Source: DAOUTW01 sp964523575 (GTDB lineage: Bacteria; Zixibacteria; MSB-5A5; GN15; JAAZOE01). Taken from it: a stretch of 64,000 nt of DNA. The position numbers and the translations under genes are program-made. Positions 1-8,505 of the stretch are shown here, in pieces; position 1 is the first letter of the stretch, and every line of letters begins with the position of its first letter. Below the pieces are notes generated by a model, which ran no database searches, was not told where the DNA came from, and saw only the letters and a program-made list of their open reading frames with translations. The stretch lies in NCBI GenBank assembly GCA_964523575.1, contig CAZGAV010000007.1, positions 1-64,000 of the forward strand. The letters are read 5' to 3'.

Positions 1-182
1 GAAAAAGTCAATCAGGGCATCTGACCGCCTCATGACCGTTAATGCCCCCTGGTTTTGATTCGCGAAGAACCGATGCCGCCGGGCCTAAACCCCAGACCTT
101 TTTATGCTATGCTAAAATTGACCTCCAATCAACAATTTTTTCGTTCGCCTCGGTCGATTTAAGAACCGGCGCCGTACCGGAA

Positions 183-1634
183 TCAATCGGGGCGAACCAT
201 CCGAAACCTGACCCCGCCTCCCTCATGCATGACGATCTGGCCGTCGTTGATCCTGACCCCGCGGCTGAATTCGCCGATGTACAGCCGGGTGTTCAAAGCC
301 GGTGTGCCATTAAGGCGAAGATAGCCGGAAGTACAGGTCATCCGCATATAGGGCATGAACTGAATCAGTTGGCCGGCTTCAAAATTGGCCGAACTGGCCG
401 AGCAGTCGCGGTCAACGAAGCGATAAGGGAAGGAAGGATTGGCGGGCATATTGCCGACAACCAACGGCCCCATAGACCCCAGGGGATAGATTTCATGAAT
501 CATTCCTTCGTAGGCCGGCGTGCCTTCGGGATCCGGCTGATAGAGATTATCGACGGCATACCAGTCGTCACTATTGCCTCCCCAGCCGTAATTCATATGG
601 TACATAGGCATATCGATCACCCAATATCCGTCGCACACGATGGCATGCTTTTTGATGATGTAATACATTATCCGGTTCTGGTTCAGGTTGGATTTAATCA
701 TGTCGTACCATTGATACCATTCGTACTGGTAGCGCCATACGACGGGGCTGGCCGGATTGTAGAGGGTTGCGTCGAAATAATTGGCCATCTCCTGGATACC
801 GGCGCTGGAGGCGCAATCTTCGGAGCAGTAGATCATCAAAACTCCGAGCCCGACGGCATAACTCAATTCCGAAACCGCCGTGATTTCCGCCGTCGTCGGG
901 CTGATATTCATGGCATCTGGCATATCCAGCCACGGCCTGCCCGGCGGCCAGCTCCAGTACCTCATAATCTGCGCCCCGGCGGTGGCCGTACAGCCTACCG
1001 TGCAATTGGCCTCCTGGCAGCCTGATTCCGCCGGAGGAGCCGGGCAGAGGATATTATAAGGAGAGTACTGATGCCAGCTCGAGGTGAGGAGAATCTGCCC
1101 CTCGACATAATCGTTCGAGGGCTCATCGGGGTTGAGTTTATCGGCCGATGACAGCGGCCCGGTCAGAAGTTTTTCCCAGACATCGCGATGGTTGATCTCC
1201 AGAAGTTGGTCGAGTTCAGCGGCCTTCACCTCGGCGAGAGGCCCCAACTGCTTTTCGATGACATCCAGCCGCCGTTCCAACTGAAACTTGAGGAGGTCGG
1301 CCGGACCTTCATCCAATGTCGGATCGAGAGATGATATTTCGGAAAAGGCCTTGACCGGAGCCAGACCTTCCATCAGCGATACCGCAATATGGCCGCTTGG
1401 CTCGACCCGGCAGAAATAGCCGAGTACCCGGTCGCCACGCTTGATCTCCGTCACTTCCGCGACTTTGGGTGAGGACGAATTCCCCCAGTGGCCCTTGATG
1501 CCGATAATCGTGGCAATCCAGTTTTGAGCCACCGTTTCCGCCTGGTCGATACTGACTATCCGTGCCGATGCGGTCTGGCCTAAAAAGAGTATCGCCATCA
1601 ACAGGACGGAGATATTTATCTTCAGACGATTCAT
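183..1634 (-). CDS. Secreted C10 family (streptopain-like) cysteine peptidase
   Basis: Probably an exported cysteine protease of family C10. An N-terminal signal peptide (basic MNRLK then a hydrophobic run ending near TASA) is followed by a propeptide-like region. The peptidase domain has the family pattern YNILCP, then catalytic Cys at about residue 215 in TVGCTATA followed by the QIMRYW helix, and catalytic His at about 330 in KKHAIVCDGYW, followed by YHMNYGWGG. The start at 1634 is chosen because GGAG lies 6 bases upstream; the in-frame ATGs at 1646 and 1640 are too close to it. It lies 13 bases behind the large secreted protein upstream, so the two are probably co-transcribed. Length of about 483 residues fits a prepro-C10 enzyme. 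The family is clear; the substrate is unknown. Confidence 0.85.
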   Translation of the reverse strand: MNRLKINISVLLMAILFLGQTASARIVSIDQAETVAQNWIATIIGIKGHWGNSSSPKVAEVTEIKRGDRVLGYFCRVEPSGHIAVSLMEGLAPVKAFSEISSLDPTLDEGPADLLKFQLERRLDVIEKQLGPLAEVKAAELDQLLEINHRDVWEKLLTGPLSSADKLNPDEPSNDYVEGQILLTSSWHQYSPYNILCPAPPAESGCQEANCTVGCTATAGAQIMRYWSWPPGRPWLDMPDAMNISPTTAEITAVSELSYAVGLGVLMIYCSEDCASSAGIQEMANYFDATLYNPASPVVWRYQYEWYQWYDMIKSNLNQNRIMYYIIKKHAIVCDGYWVIDMPMYHMNYGWGGNSDDWYAVDNLYQPDPEGTPAYEGMIHEIYPLGSMGPLVVGNMPANPSFPYRFVDRDCSASSANFEAGQLIQFMPYMRMTCTSGYLRLNGTPALNTRLYIGEFSRGVRINDGQIVMHEGGGVRFRMVRPD

Positions 1635-1647
1635 ATTCATCTCCATC

Positions 1648-3459
1648 CTATTGAAGGGTTACGAGCACCAGAATCCGGCCGGTCTGGCCCTTTTCCATTT
1701 TCTGCATCGCTTTGCCGAGTATCGCTCCCTGCGCTTTTGCATAATCCACGGCTTTCATGGCAAAACCGGGCCTCGATGAGGTCGTCAAGAGATCGCCCGG
1801 CTCGATGGCTGCCTCGGTGGTCTCGACATTGCAGTACACCCGCCCGGCCAGAGCGATATCACGATCGAATCCCCCCGCGCCCAGCCTTACGCCCGAACCA
1901 AGGCCGTTGGCTCCGGCTACAATCCCAGCCACCCGAGTATCATAGGCCGTATTCGATATCATCAATCGGCCGGGGTTATCGGGGTCGATGGCCACGACTG
2001 TACCCGGCTTGGCCTTGGTGGGGTCGGAAAGATCGAAACCCTCGGCATAATCCAGGCCTTCGCCCAGTTCCATAACCAGACCATCATCGGCGCGGCTGTA
2101 GATCGCGACATTCCCGAAAAACTTGGCGGCCTTGCCGCTGATCCCGCCGCGCGCTTCAATTCCGGTACCGAAGTTGACATCGGCATTGGCCGAAATCGCA
2201 GTTCTGGCCTCGCCCGATACTTCGGCGTACAGCGCGACTCCTAATGCGCCCGTGGCTTCGGCATAAAGCGCCACCCCCGATGTCCCCGAGGCTTCGGCCA
2301 GCACCCCATAACCGGTATTGCCCTGGGCCAGTCCCCAGACGCCTTTTCCGTTCGAGGCGACAGCAAAACCCTTAACGCCCTGCCCCAGCGGATTATTGGA
2401 TTTACCCGAAACGGCGGCGCCTCCGGTCGATCCCTCGTTTTCGGCGTGAATCGGCGTTCCATTGTCCTTGACGTAAAGCCGGGGATATGATGGAACCGTG
2501 CCGATTCCCACATTACCCCCGGAGACGATGACGGAATTATCGTACGACACCCCGTCCTGCTTGGTCCCCAGCACCAGTTGGTTGTTATCGTTTTTCCAGA
2601 CAATCCAGCCCCGGTTGTCGGTGTCCTCGCCGGTCGTTACTCCCGAATAACTCCCGGAGGCCGAATTGCCGATGACCACCATTTCGCCGCTATATGCGCC
2701 CATATCTTCACCCACCACGAGCCGTTCGCTGGGAGCAGTATTTCCAAGACCGACATTGCCGCCGTTGAAAGTGCTGTTGCCGCCTCCCCGGATGTAAACC
2801 GTGGTGGCACCCGAAGCGTCGGATACCTGGGCCTGGCACGACCCATCCGAATTTTCCCGCACCCTGAACAACTGATCGCCGTCGCTACTGGTCACTCTCA
2901 GGCCGTCACCGGTGGCCGATGATTTGACTTCGAGTTTGAACGTCGGTTCCAGGGTCCCGATGCCGACCATGTCAGCGGGATTTTCAGGATAGATTATCCC
3001 CGGACCCTGTACCCAGCCGCCTCCGGAGGGAACATTGTCGGCAAACAACGCTCGATAGGCAAACGGCGCTGACGTCAACTGCACGCGGGGAGTCATCTCG
3101 GATGCGTCTTCTCCGGCTATGGTTATCCCCAGCCAGAGCGACGGATCATTGAAAATCTCCGGTGGCAGCGGCGCCGCCGCCCCCAGGGAATAGGTGAACA
3201 TCCCGCCGGTGACTTCAACCGGTTGACCGGCCTTGACCACATCATTCGACCAGACCGGCTCACCTCCGGAGGGATCGGCGTAAAGGGCAAAGATGAGATT
3301 ATAGTTGCCGTCGGGGACGGGATGGCCGAGGCTGTCGGTCAGGCATCCCTGATAAGTGATGATTCGCGGCACATCGGCCGAAGCGGTCATGACGACTGCC
3401 GCCAAAATGCCGATTGCAATAACCAGCGCCGCCCGCCCGCGAATATGAAAATCATGCAT
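1648..3459 (-). CDS. Large secreted protein with tail-fibre-like repeats
   Basis: Not a protein of known function. The N-terminus has a signal peptide (hydrophobic LVIAIGILAAVVMTASA). Residues about 30-140 form a beta-rich domain (RIITYQG, GNYNLIFALYADPSGG, LTSAPFAYRA) that occurs at the start of many secreted proteins of environmental bacteria. The middle is Gly/Ala/Ser-rich and repetitive (VGIGT, GNVGLGNTAPSERLVVG, GNVGIGTVPSYPRLYV), like trimeric tail fibres. The last 150 residues (YAEGFDL, VVAIDP, VAGIVAG, GRVYCNVE, GDLLTTSS, GKAMQK, TGRILVLVTLQ) resemble the conserved C-terminus of such fibre-like proteins. The start at 3459 is preferred over an ATG at 3489 because GGAG sits just upstream. 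The C10 peptidase follows by 13 bases. A fibre-like surface or extracellular protein is inferred. Confidence 0.75.
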   Translation of the reverse strand: MHDFHIRGRAALVIAIGILAAVVMTASADVPRIITYQGCLTDSLGHPVPDGNYNLIFALYADPSGGEPVWSNDVVKAGQPVEVTGGMFTYSLGAAAPLPPEIFNDPSLWLGITIAGEDASEMTPRVQLTSAPFAYRALFADNVPSGGGWVQGPGIIYPENPADMVGIGTLEPTFKLEVKSSATGDGLRVTSSDGDQLFRVRENSDGSCQAQVSDASGATTVYIRGGGNSTFNGGNVGLGNTAPSERLVVGEDMGAYSGEMVVIGNSASGSYSGVTTGEDTDNRGWIVWKNDNNQLVLGTKQDGVSYDNSVIVSGGNVGIGTVPSYPRLYVKDNGTPIHAENEGSTGGAAVSGKSNNPLGQGVKGFAVASNGKGVWGLAQGNTGYGVLAEASGTSGVALYAEATGALGVALYAEVSGEARTAISANADVNFGTGIEARGGISGKAAKFFGNVAIYSRADDGLVMELGEGLDYAEGFDLSDPTKAKPGTVVAIDPDNPGRLMISNTAYDTRVAGIVAGANGLGSGVRLGAGGFDRDIALAGRVYCNVETTEAAIEPGDLLTTSSRPGFAMKAVDYAKAQGAILGKAMQKMEKGQTGRILVLVTLQ

Positions 3460-3811
3460 GATTACACTCCTGCAAGAGTTGATTGTCATAGAAATGGAGC
3501 AAGATCAAGGGAAATGAAAACAGCTTCTATAAAAAAGATAATTTATTTAACCTGATCGTCAATAACTAAATTAACCCGCTTCCAATGACGAAGCGCTGTC
3601 CGACCGCACCCTCTCCAAGGATAGGGCTGAATAACATCCGCAGATATTCGACCCGGCCAATGATATCCTCCGAAAATACGTACCTATCTATGATATGGCG
3701 CGGGACTGCTTATCGCCCGCTACGTTGTATTTGAAATTGAAGCAATTGTCGAACGCCGGCCGAAGCCTGTGCCGGCACTGGCGAAAATTATAAAACCGGG
3801 GGAATTATCCC
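3460..3811. other. Intergenic region between divergent genes
   Basis: 352 bases between the fibre-like protein (minus) and the alcohol dehydrogenase (plus). It holds the minus-strand promoter candidate at 3535-3562. No convincing plus-strand promoter, RNA gene or repeat is visible, apart from a purine-rich GGGGGAA ribosome binding site just before 3812. Confidence 0.6.
3535..3562 (-). promoter_or_regulatory. Putative sigma70-type promoter for the fibre-like protein/C10 operon
   Basis: On the minus strand, TTGACG (3562-3557) and TATCTT (3540-3535) are separated by 16 bases, within an AT-rich stretch about 75 bases upstream of the start at 3459. Prediction from the sequence only. Confidence 0.45.
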
Positions 3812-4825
3812 ATGAACACTGTCCACGCCTTTGCAGCTCCGGCGGCCGGAAAACCGCTGGAACCGTTCGAATACACCTTCGGACCTCTGGGGCCGGAGGA
3901 GGTCGAGATCGATGTTCAATACTGCGGGATCTGCCATTCCGACCTGTCAATGATAGAAAATCAATGGCACATGAGCGCTTATCCTCTGGTGCCGGGCCAT
4001 GAAGTCGCCGGGCGAGTGCTGGCTGCGGGCGAGCGCGTCAAAGGTCTCAAACTCGGCGACCGGGTCGGACTGGGATGGGCTTCCGGAAGTTGCATGGCTT
4101 GCGACGCCTGCATGGCCGGCGATCACAATCTGTGCGCCGCCGGCGAACAAACCATTGTCGGCCGCCACGGCGGTTTTGCCGACCGTGTCCGTTGCCATTG
4201 GAGCTGGGCGACGCCGTTGCCGGATGTTCTCGATGAGAAATCGGCCGGGCCCCTTTTCTGCGGTGGAATCACCGTCTTCAACCCCATCGTCCAGTTTGAT
4301 ATCAAACCCACCGACCGGGTCGGCGTCGTTGGCATCGGCGGACTTGGGCATATGGCCGTGCAATTTTTGAATAAGTGGGGATGCCATGTCACCGCCTTTA
4401 CCTCTTCGGCGGGCAAAGCCGATGAGGCCCGCGCCTTCGGCGCTCACGAAATCGTGAATTCCCGCGATGACAAGGCTTTGGAAGCCGCCGCCGGAAGTCT
4501 CGACTTCCTTCTGGTCACCGCCAATGTTCCCCTCAGCTGGGGGTTGTACCTCAATATTCTCCGCCCCAAAGGACGCCTGCACTTTGTTGGCGCCGTGCTC
4601 GAGCCATTGTCAATTCCGGTTTTCGGACTCCTCGTGGGCCAGCGTTCCGTTTCGGCTTCGCCGCTGGGCAGTCCGGCGACAACCAGAAAGATGCTCGACT
4701 TTTGCGCCCGGCATCATATTGCACCGCAGATCGAGGTTTTTCCGATGTCCAAAGTCAACGATGCCCTGGAGCATCTGAAGTCCGGGAAGGCACGCTATCG
4801 CATCGTCCTGCAAAACGATTTCTAA
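3812..4825 (+). CDS. Zinc-dependent NAD(P) alcohol dehydrogenase (CAD/YahK type)
   Basis: Medium-chain dehydrogenase/reductase that should interconvert an alcohol and an aldehyde with NAD(P)H. Catalytic-zinc residues are in YCGICHSD (Cys38) and GHE (63-64). The structural-zinc cysteines are at about 94, 97, 100 and 108 (SCMACDACMAGDHNLC). The Rossmann glycine motif GIGGLGH follows at about 174. The 337-residue length and the QWHMSAYPLVPGHE stretch match the cinnamyl-alcohol dehydrogenase/YahK/Ahr group of broad-range aldehyde reductases rather than classical ADH. It stands alone, is flanked by opposing genes, and ends 6 bases before a strong hairpin. Physiological substrate cannot be told from the sequence. 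Confidence 0.92.
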   Translation: MNTVHAFAAPAAGKPLEPFEYTFGPLGPEEVEIDVQYCGICHSDLSMIENQWHMSAYPLVPGHEVAGRVLAAGERVKGLKLGDRVGLGWASGSCMACDACMAGDHNLCAAGEQTIVGRHGGFADRVRCHWSWATPLPDVLDEKSAGPLFCGGITVFNPIVQFDIKPTDRVGVVGIGGLGHMAVQFLNKWGCHVTAFTSSAGKADEARAFGAHEIVNSRDDKALEAAAGSLDFLLVTANVPLSWGLYLNILRPKGRLHFVGAVLEPLSIPVFGLLVGQRSVSASPLGSPATTRKMLDFCARHHIAPQIEVFPMSKVNDALEHLKSGKARYRIVLQNDF

Positions 4826-4830
4826 ACGAA

Positions 4831-4857
4831 AGAGGGCAGGCTTGACGCCTGCCCTCT
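4831..4857. terminator. Bidirectional intrinsic terminator
   Basis: A perfect 11-bp stem (AGAGGGCAGGC with its complement) closes a 5-base loop, between the converging stops at 4825 and 4908. The T-rich run is weak on the plus side and better on the minus side (TTTCGTTTAG). Confidence 0.8.
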
Positions 4858-4907
4858 CTTCGGTATTCCATTCGATAACAGCCGTATCGCGCTCGTCAAT
4901 CAAGAAG

Positions 4908-5504
4908 TTAGCCGAGCCTCTTCCGACACAGTAATTCGCCTTTTCCGATCGGCACCACCACACAATCCACGCGTGCATCCAATTCGGCCTTATCGACTAC
5001 GGCGCCGAGGTCTTTGGCGTGGCTGATTATATTATCGGCAACCAGCAAGCCTCCCGGAACGAGACGGGGAACGACAATATCATAGACGGCCGCATAGTCC
5101 TTCTTTTCGGAATCGAGAAAACAGAAGGCGATACTCTCCCGCTTCTTCAGGTGCTCCGAGGCACCACCGTGGATAAGATTCACCCGATCATCGACTCCGG
5201 CCAGCCGGAAGGTCTCCCGCGCCAACCGAACCTTATTGTCATCGATCTCGAAGGTTGTCACTTTTCTGCCCGATTCCGCGCCGGCCAGCGCCAACCATAA
5301 GGTCGAGTAACCGCCGCTGGTACCGATCTCGATGATGTCTCCGTCCGTAACTCCGGCGGCAAGGATGGCCAGGAAACGGCCGGTTTCACGGGGAATCTGC
5401 CGGAGCCTATTAATCTGCGGTGTGCCATCCTGTCGATCCTTGGCATCGAGCGTTTCGAGCCATCGCATACGGGCCTGCATTTCAGAATTTATGTCATGAA
5501 ACAT
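4908..5504 (-). CDS. Class I SAM-dependent O-methyltransferase
   Basis: Predicted small-molecule O-methyltransferase of the YrrM/catechol-OMT-like family. SAM motif I is IIEIGTSGGYSTLWLA (about residues 56-71). The acidic ribose-binding residue follows in TTFEID, and FCFLDSEKKDY corresponds to the metal-binding DADK region, here with Ser in place of Ala. The C-terminal VPGGLLVADNII is typical. Length of 198 residues is usual for the family. GGAGG lies 7 bases upstream of the ATG. It is the most downstream of a minus-strand run of five methyltransferase genes, although the 134-base gap to the previous gene leaves co-transcription open. Substrate unknown. Confidence 0.85.
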   Translation of the reverse strand: MFHDINSEMQARMRWLETLDAKDRQDGTPQINRLRQIPRETGRFLAILAAGVTDGDIIEIGTSGGYSTLWLALAGAESGRKVTTFEIDDNKVRLARETFRLAGVDDRVNLIHGGASEHLKKRESIAFCFLDSEKKDYAAVYDIVVPRLVPGGLLVADNIISHAKDLGAVVDKAELDARVDCVVVPIGKGELLCRKRLG

Positions 5505-5638
5505 AGAAATCCTCCGATTGACCGCATGGGTTATTCAGGCGATTCCCGGCCCGCTTACAGCGAACTCCGGCAACTCATGTTCCTGGATTACAAAGGTGCT
5601 TACTGCCATACGCCATTAAGCTATTTGTTTTCGCGAAC

Positions 5639-6370
5639 CTACTTTATTCCAATAACATCCAGCATAGTGGCGCAGGCATAACCGTTTATCAGTATCCTCT
5701 GGCGGATCTGTTCCCCTTCAGTTTTCAATTCCTCATATTGGGGCAGGCCTTTTACCTTAGCGACATCTTTGTCGATATCTTTTAACTCCCGCTCCATCTT
5801 GCCGTCCTTTTCGGGATCGCAATCGCGACAGTTATACTCCCCCGCTTCGTATGCCGTCAAACCGAGATTCTCGACGATATCAATAATTTCCTGTTTCTTA
5901 AGCGTGGAATTATGGGAGATTCCCAGAAGGCGGTCGATTTTGGCCGACCAGTGATGAAGGTAAACATCGGACAATTGCTTTTCTTTCAGATTATCACAAA
6001 ACATTTCGCGGATAATTAAAATTCCGCCCGGCTTGAGGACCCGTTTCATTTCCCTGATCACAGCCTGAATATCAGGGAGGTGATGTAAACCGGCGGCGAT
6101 CGAAACGGTATCAAAGCTGTCATCGTTAAATAAATGCAGATCGGCCGCGTCCGCCTTCATGAAGCTCACCCGGTCTTTTTCAAATTTCTTTTCAGCCTCT
6201 TCAAAATTCTTATCGGTGATGTCGACACCGATTGCCTCATCATAGTCTGCAAAGGCATCGATAAGTTTACCGATAAACCCGCCGTCACCGGTGGCGACAT
6301 CGAGAATTCTGCCTCCCGATAATTTCGCCAGTTTCCTTTCAATCAGAGACTTTGTTTGTTTTTTCTTCAT
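5639..6370 (-). CDS. Class I SAM-dependent methyltransferase (UbiE-like fold)
   Basis: A methyltransferase-11-type domain: motif I RILDVATGDGGF (about residues 21-32), the acidic residue in IGVDIT, and post-motif elements DAADLHLFNDDSFDTVSIA and LKPGGILIIREMF. The C-terminal part holds a CRDCDPEKDGK stretch with two cysteines. GAGG precedes the ATG. The gene lies 31 bases behind trmO and is probably in the same transcript. The fold is certain, but substrate is not recognisable; similarity to ubiquinone/menaquinone methyltransferases is only at the level of the general SAM domain. Confidence 0.8.
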   Translation of the reverse strand: MKKKQTKSLIERKLAKLSGGRILDVATGDGGFIGKLIDAFADYDEAIGVDITDKNFEEAEKKFEKDRVSFMKADAADLHLFNDDSFDTVSIAAGLHHLPDIQAVIREMKRVLKPGGILIIREMFCDNLKEKQLSDVYLHHWSAKIDRLLGISHNSTLKKQEIIDIVENLGLTAYEAGEYNCRDCDPEKDGKMERELKDIDKDVAKVKGLPQYEELKTEGEQIRQRILINGYACATMLDVIGIK

Positions 6371-6400
6371 TGAGCATTTTCCTCAATATCTGATCCAGAA

Positions 6401-6886
6401 TTATGGCTCAAACCGCCCGTCGGCGTCGGTGTCGGCGGCCCGTTCCGACCGGCCCTCCAGCCAGCCGATCCGAAATTCCTCGGCGTCGTCAAAATGGGGC
6501 ACATATGGCTTGATATCCAGAAGCGGCGTGCCGTCGAGGATATCAAGATCCTCGATATATAATGTGACCCCCTCGACTTTCACCAGCCGCACAATCGAAA
6601 GACCGATCGGATTGGGGCGGCGCGGTGCCCGCGTGGCAAAAACACCGCGCTCGGTATCGTCCAGATAAGGAATGACTCTCAAATTAAAACCATCCGAACG
6701 ATGCAGGTGGAAAAGGAGATAGATATGCGAAAATCCGTCCAGGTCGGCCAGGCCGTCGGCATATTGTGGAAAAACCTCGATCGTGCCTTTTACTCCCCGT
6801 CCCCGATGGGGCTGAATCGGCGTGCCTTTTTGCTCCGCGAAAGGTGTGTGGATTATACCGATCGGGGTGAATTTGATATCATTCAT
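6401..6886 (-). CDS. trmO: tRNA (adenine(37)-N6)-methyltransferase TrmO
   Basis: TrmO (TsaA/YaeB) methylates N6 of threonylcarbamoyladenosine-37 in tRNAs that read ACY codons. The protein shows the beta-barrel family signatures: PIGIIHTPFAEQKGTPIQP at the N-terminus, the DLDGFSHIYLLFHLHRS segment, and TRAPRRPNPIGLSIVRL, which holds the SAM-binding RPNPIG motif. At 161 residues it corresponds to the catalytic barrel alone, without the longer C-terminal domain of the E. coli protein. It starts 13 bases after the stop of the upstream methyltransferase, in the minus-strand methyltransferase run. Confidence 0.93.
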   Translation of the reverse strand: MNDIKFTPIGIIHTPFAEQKGTPIQPHRGRGVKGTIEVFPQYADGLADLDGFSHIYLLFHLHRSDGFNLRVIPYLDDTERGVFATRAPRRPNPIGLSIVRLVKVEGVTLYIEDLDILDGTPLLDIKPYVPHFDDAEEFRIGWLEGRSERAADTDADGRFEP

Positions 6887-6898
6887 GCCGGATACCGC

Positions 6899-7636
6899 CT
6901 ATTCTTTTTCAATGATGGCGATATAGGGTCCTCGGTTCGTATCGAAAATCCGTACCGCCTTCCATCCGGTGCCCTTCAATATATCCCGCATTTCATCCTG
7001 CGACACGATCAGGTAATCGAAATACGGCGTTTTCGATTTATGATATCGAACGCGGAGCCGCAACTGCCCGCTCATCCGTCCCCGCTGACGATTTCGTTTG
7101 TGATAAGCCAGATGTTCCGGCATGGTTGTTCCGTAGACATCCAGAGATTCGGCGATGATGCGACCTTTCTTCGAAGTCATTCGGTACATCTTGCGCAATA
7201 GCCACCGGGCGCGCCGGTACGATCCGAACAGGCCGAAATTATTCCCATACATAATAATCGTGTCGAATATGCCGAGGTCAGGGCCGATTTGGGTGATGGG
7301 GCGCACTGTGGCTTGCTTCACGCCGCGCCCCTTGCAGGTCTTTATCGCCAGCGGCGAATTGTCGATGCCGACGCAGTCGAGGCCCTTGCTTTGCAAATAG
7401 AGCAGTATCCGCCCCGCGCCGCAGCCGATATCGAGAACCCGCCCGCGAGCCAGGCGAATCGCCTCTTTTTCGAATTTGGGCCAATCTTTGTATTCGGCAA
7501 AATAAGATTTAGGCCCGGAACTGATATCTATATAATGGTCATCGCGTTCGACAATTTCCATTATGCCCCTATGGCCCAGATAATAATCATAAACTTCCCG
7601 GCCATAGGCGTCCTGCTTCATGGTCAATCGCGCCAT
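6899..7636 (-). CDS. SAM-dependent methyltransferase, paralogue B of a tandem pair
   Basis: Class I methyltransferase domain with motif I GRVLDIGCGAGRILLYLQSKG, the acid loop VGIDNS, and a MYGNNFGLFGS segment after it. It aligns along its whole length with the next gene upstream: YFAEY.DWPK, EAIRLA.GRVLDIGCGAGR, the YHKRNRQRGRMSGQ basic loop, and the end IAIIEKE all have counterparts. A gene duplication is therefore clear. GGGAG lies 9 bases before the ATG. Spacing to the paralogue is 24 bases, so they form one transcription unit. Substrate unknown; the strongly basic YHxxNRxRGRM stretch could contact a nucleic acid or an anionic substrate, but this is a guess. Confidence 0.8.
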   Translation of the reverse strand: MARLTMKQDAYGREVYDYYLGHRGIMEIVERDDHYIDISSGPKSYFAEYKDWPKFEKEAIRLARGRVLDIGCGAGRILLYLQSKGLDCVGIDNSPLAIKTCKGRGVKQATVRPITQIGPDLGIFDTIIMYGNNFGLFGSYRRARWLLRKMYRMTSKKGRIIAESLDVYGTTMPEHLAYHKRNRQRGRMSGQLRLRVRYHKSKTPYFDYLIVSQDEMRDILKGTGWKAVRIFDTNRGPYIAIIEKE

Positions 7637-7660
7637 AGCATTTACTCCCTTCCCCGCAAA

Positions 7661-8398
7661 TCAATCCTTTTCCAGAATGGCGACATAGAAAATGTTTTCC
7701 GTTTCGATGATACGGCCGATATGCCACCCGGTATTTTGCACAATGTTTTCCAACTCCTTCTCAGAAACCAGCAGGAGATCGAACCAGTCCGAGGACGTCC
7801 ACAGAAAACGAACCCGGATGCGCGCCTGACCGGCCATCCGGCCCCGGCGGCGGTTGTACCGGTGATATTCCCGGTGTTCGGGGAGAGGACTCCGGTAGGG
7901 GTCGAGGCATTCGGCGATGATGCGTCCTCTGGGAGTGGTATGGCGGAGCATTTTCTTCAACCATCGATGCCCCCGCTCCGGCGTTCCCACCAGACCGAAA
8001 TTATTGCCATACATCACGACGGCGTCAAATTTTCCCAGCGAGGCGTCGATCTTCATCAACGATACCAGCCGGACATCGTTGGCGCCTCTCATCCGGCAGA
8101 CTTCCAGCGCCAGAGGAGAGGTGTCGATGCCGACCGCCTCCTGTCCCTTGCTCTGCAGGTAAAGCAGGACACGCCCGGCCCCGCAGCCGATATCGAGCAC
8201 CCGCCCGCTAGCCAGGCGGATCGCTTCCCGTTGATGCTTCGGCCAGTTGCGATACTCGGCGAAATACCCTCCGGTGCAGCTCCCATGCTGGACCATGCCG
8301 TCGTCCCGCTCGAAAATGGCCATCGCTTCTTTGTCGCCTTTCCAATAATTCATCAGCAAGCGGCCGTAGGCATCCTTGTCTTTTTCGGAAACAACCAT
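7661..8398 (-). CDS. SAM-dependent methyltransferase, paralogue A of a tandem pair
   Basis: Upstream copy of the duplicated methyltransferase pair. SAM motif I is GRVLDIGCGAGRVLLYLQSKG, followed by VGIDTS and VMYGNNFGLVG. The C-terminal half has the shared YHRYNRRRGRMAGQARIRVRF stretch and ends FYVAILEKD. The ATG at 8398 is chosen because GGGGGA lies 7 bases upstream; a TTG 30 bases earlier lacks a ribosome binding site. This is the first gene of the five-gene minus-strand methyltransferase run. Function beyond SAM-dependent methyl transfer is not evident. Confidence 0.8.
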   Translation of the reverse strand: MVVSEKDKDAYGRLLMNYWKGDKEAMAIFERDDGMVQHGSCTGGYFAEYRNWPKHQREAIRLASGRVLDIGCGAGRVLLYLQSKGQEAVGIDTSPLALEVCRMRGANDVRLVSLMKIDASLGKFDAVVMYGNNFGLVGTPERGHRWLKKMLRHTTPRGRIIAECLDPYRSPLPEHREYHRYNRRRGRMAGQARIRVRFLWTSSDWFDLLLVSEKELENIVQNTGWHIGRIIETENIFYVAILEKD

Positions 8399-8505
8399 AG
8401 GATATCCCCCGAAAGCATTGACTTTCAAATTACACGAATGATATCAAAAGAAATGCAAAGAGAGAGAGGATGCAAGGCAAAATATGGAAAAATGAGCCGC
8501 CCCGA

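Noticed and set aside
42..1025. Long plus-strand open frame opposite the C10 peptidase
   Set aside because: It is the antisense shadow of a gene with clear signal peptide and catalytic motifs; the product has no recognisable domain.
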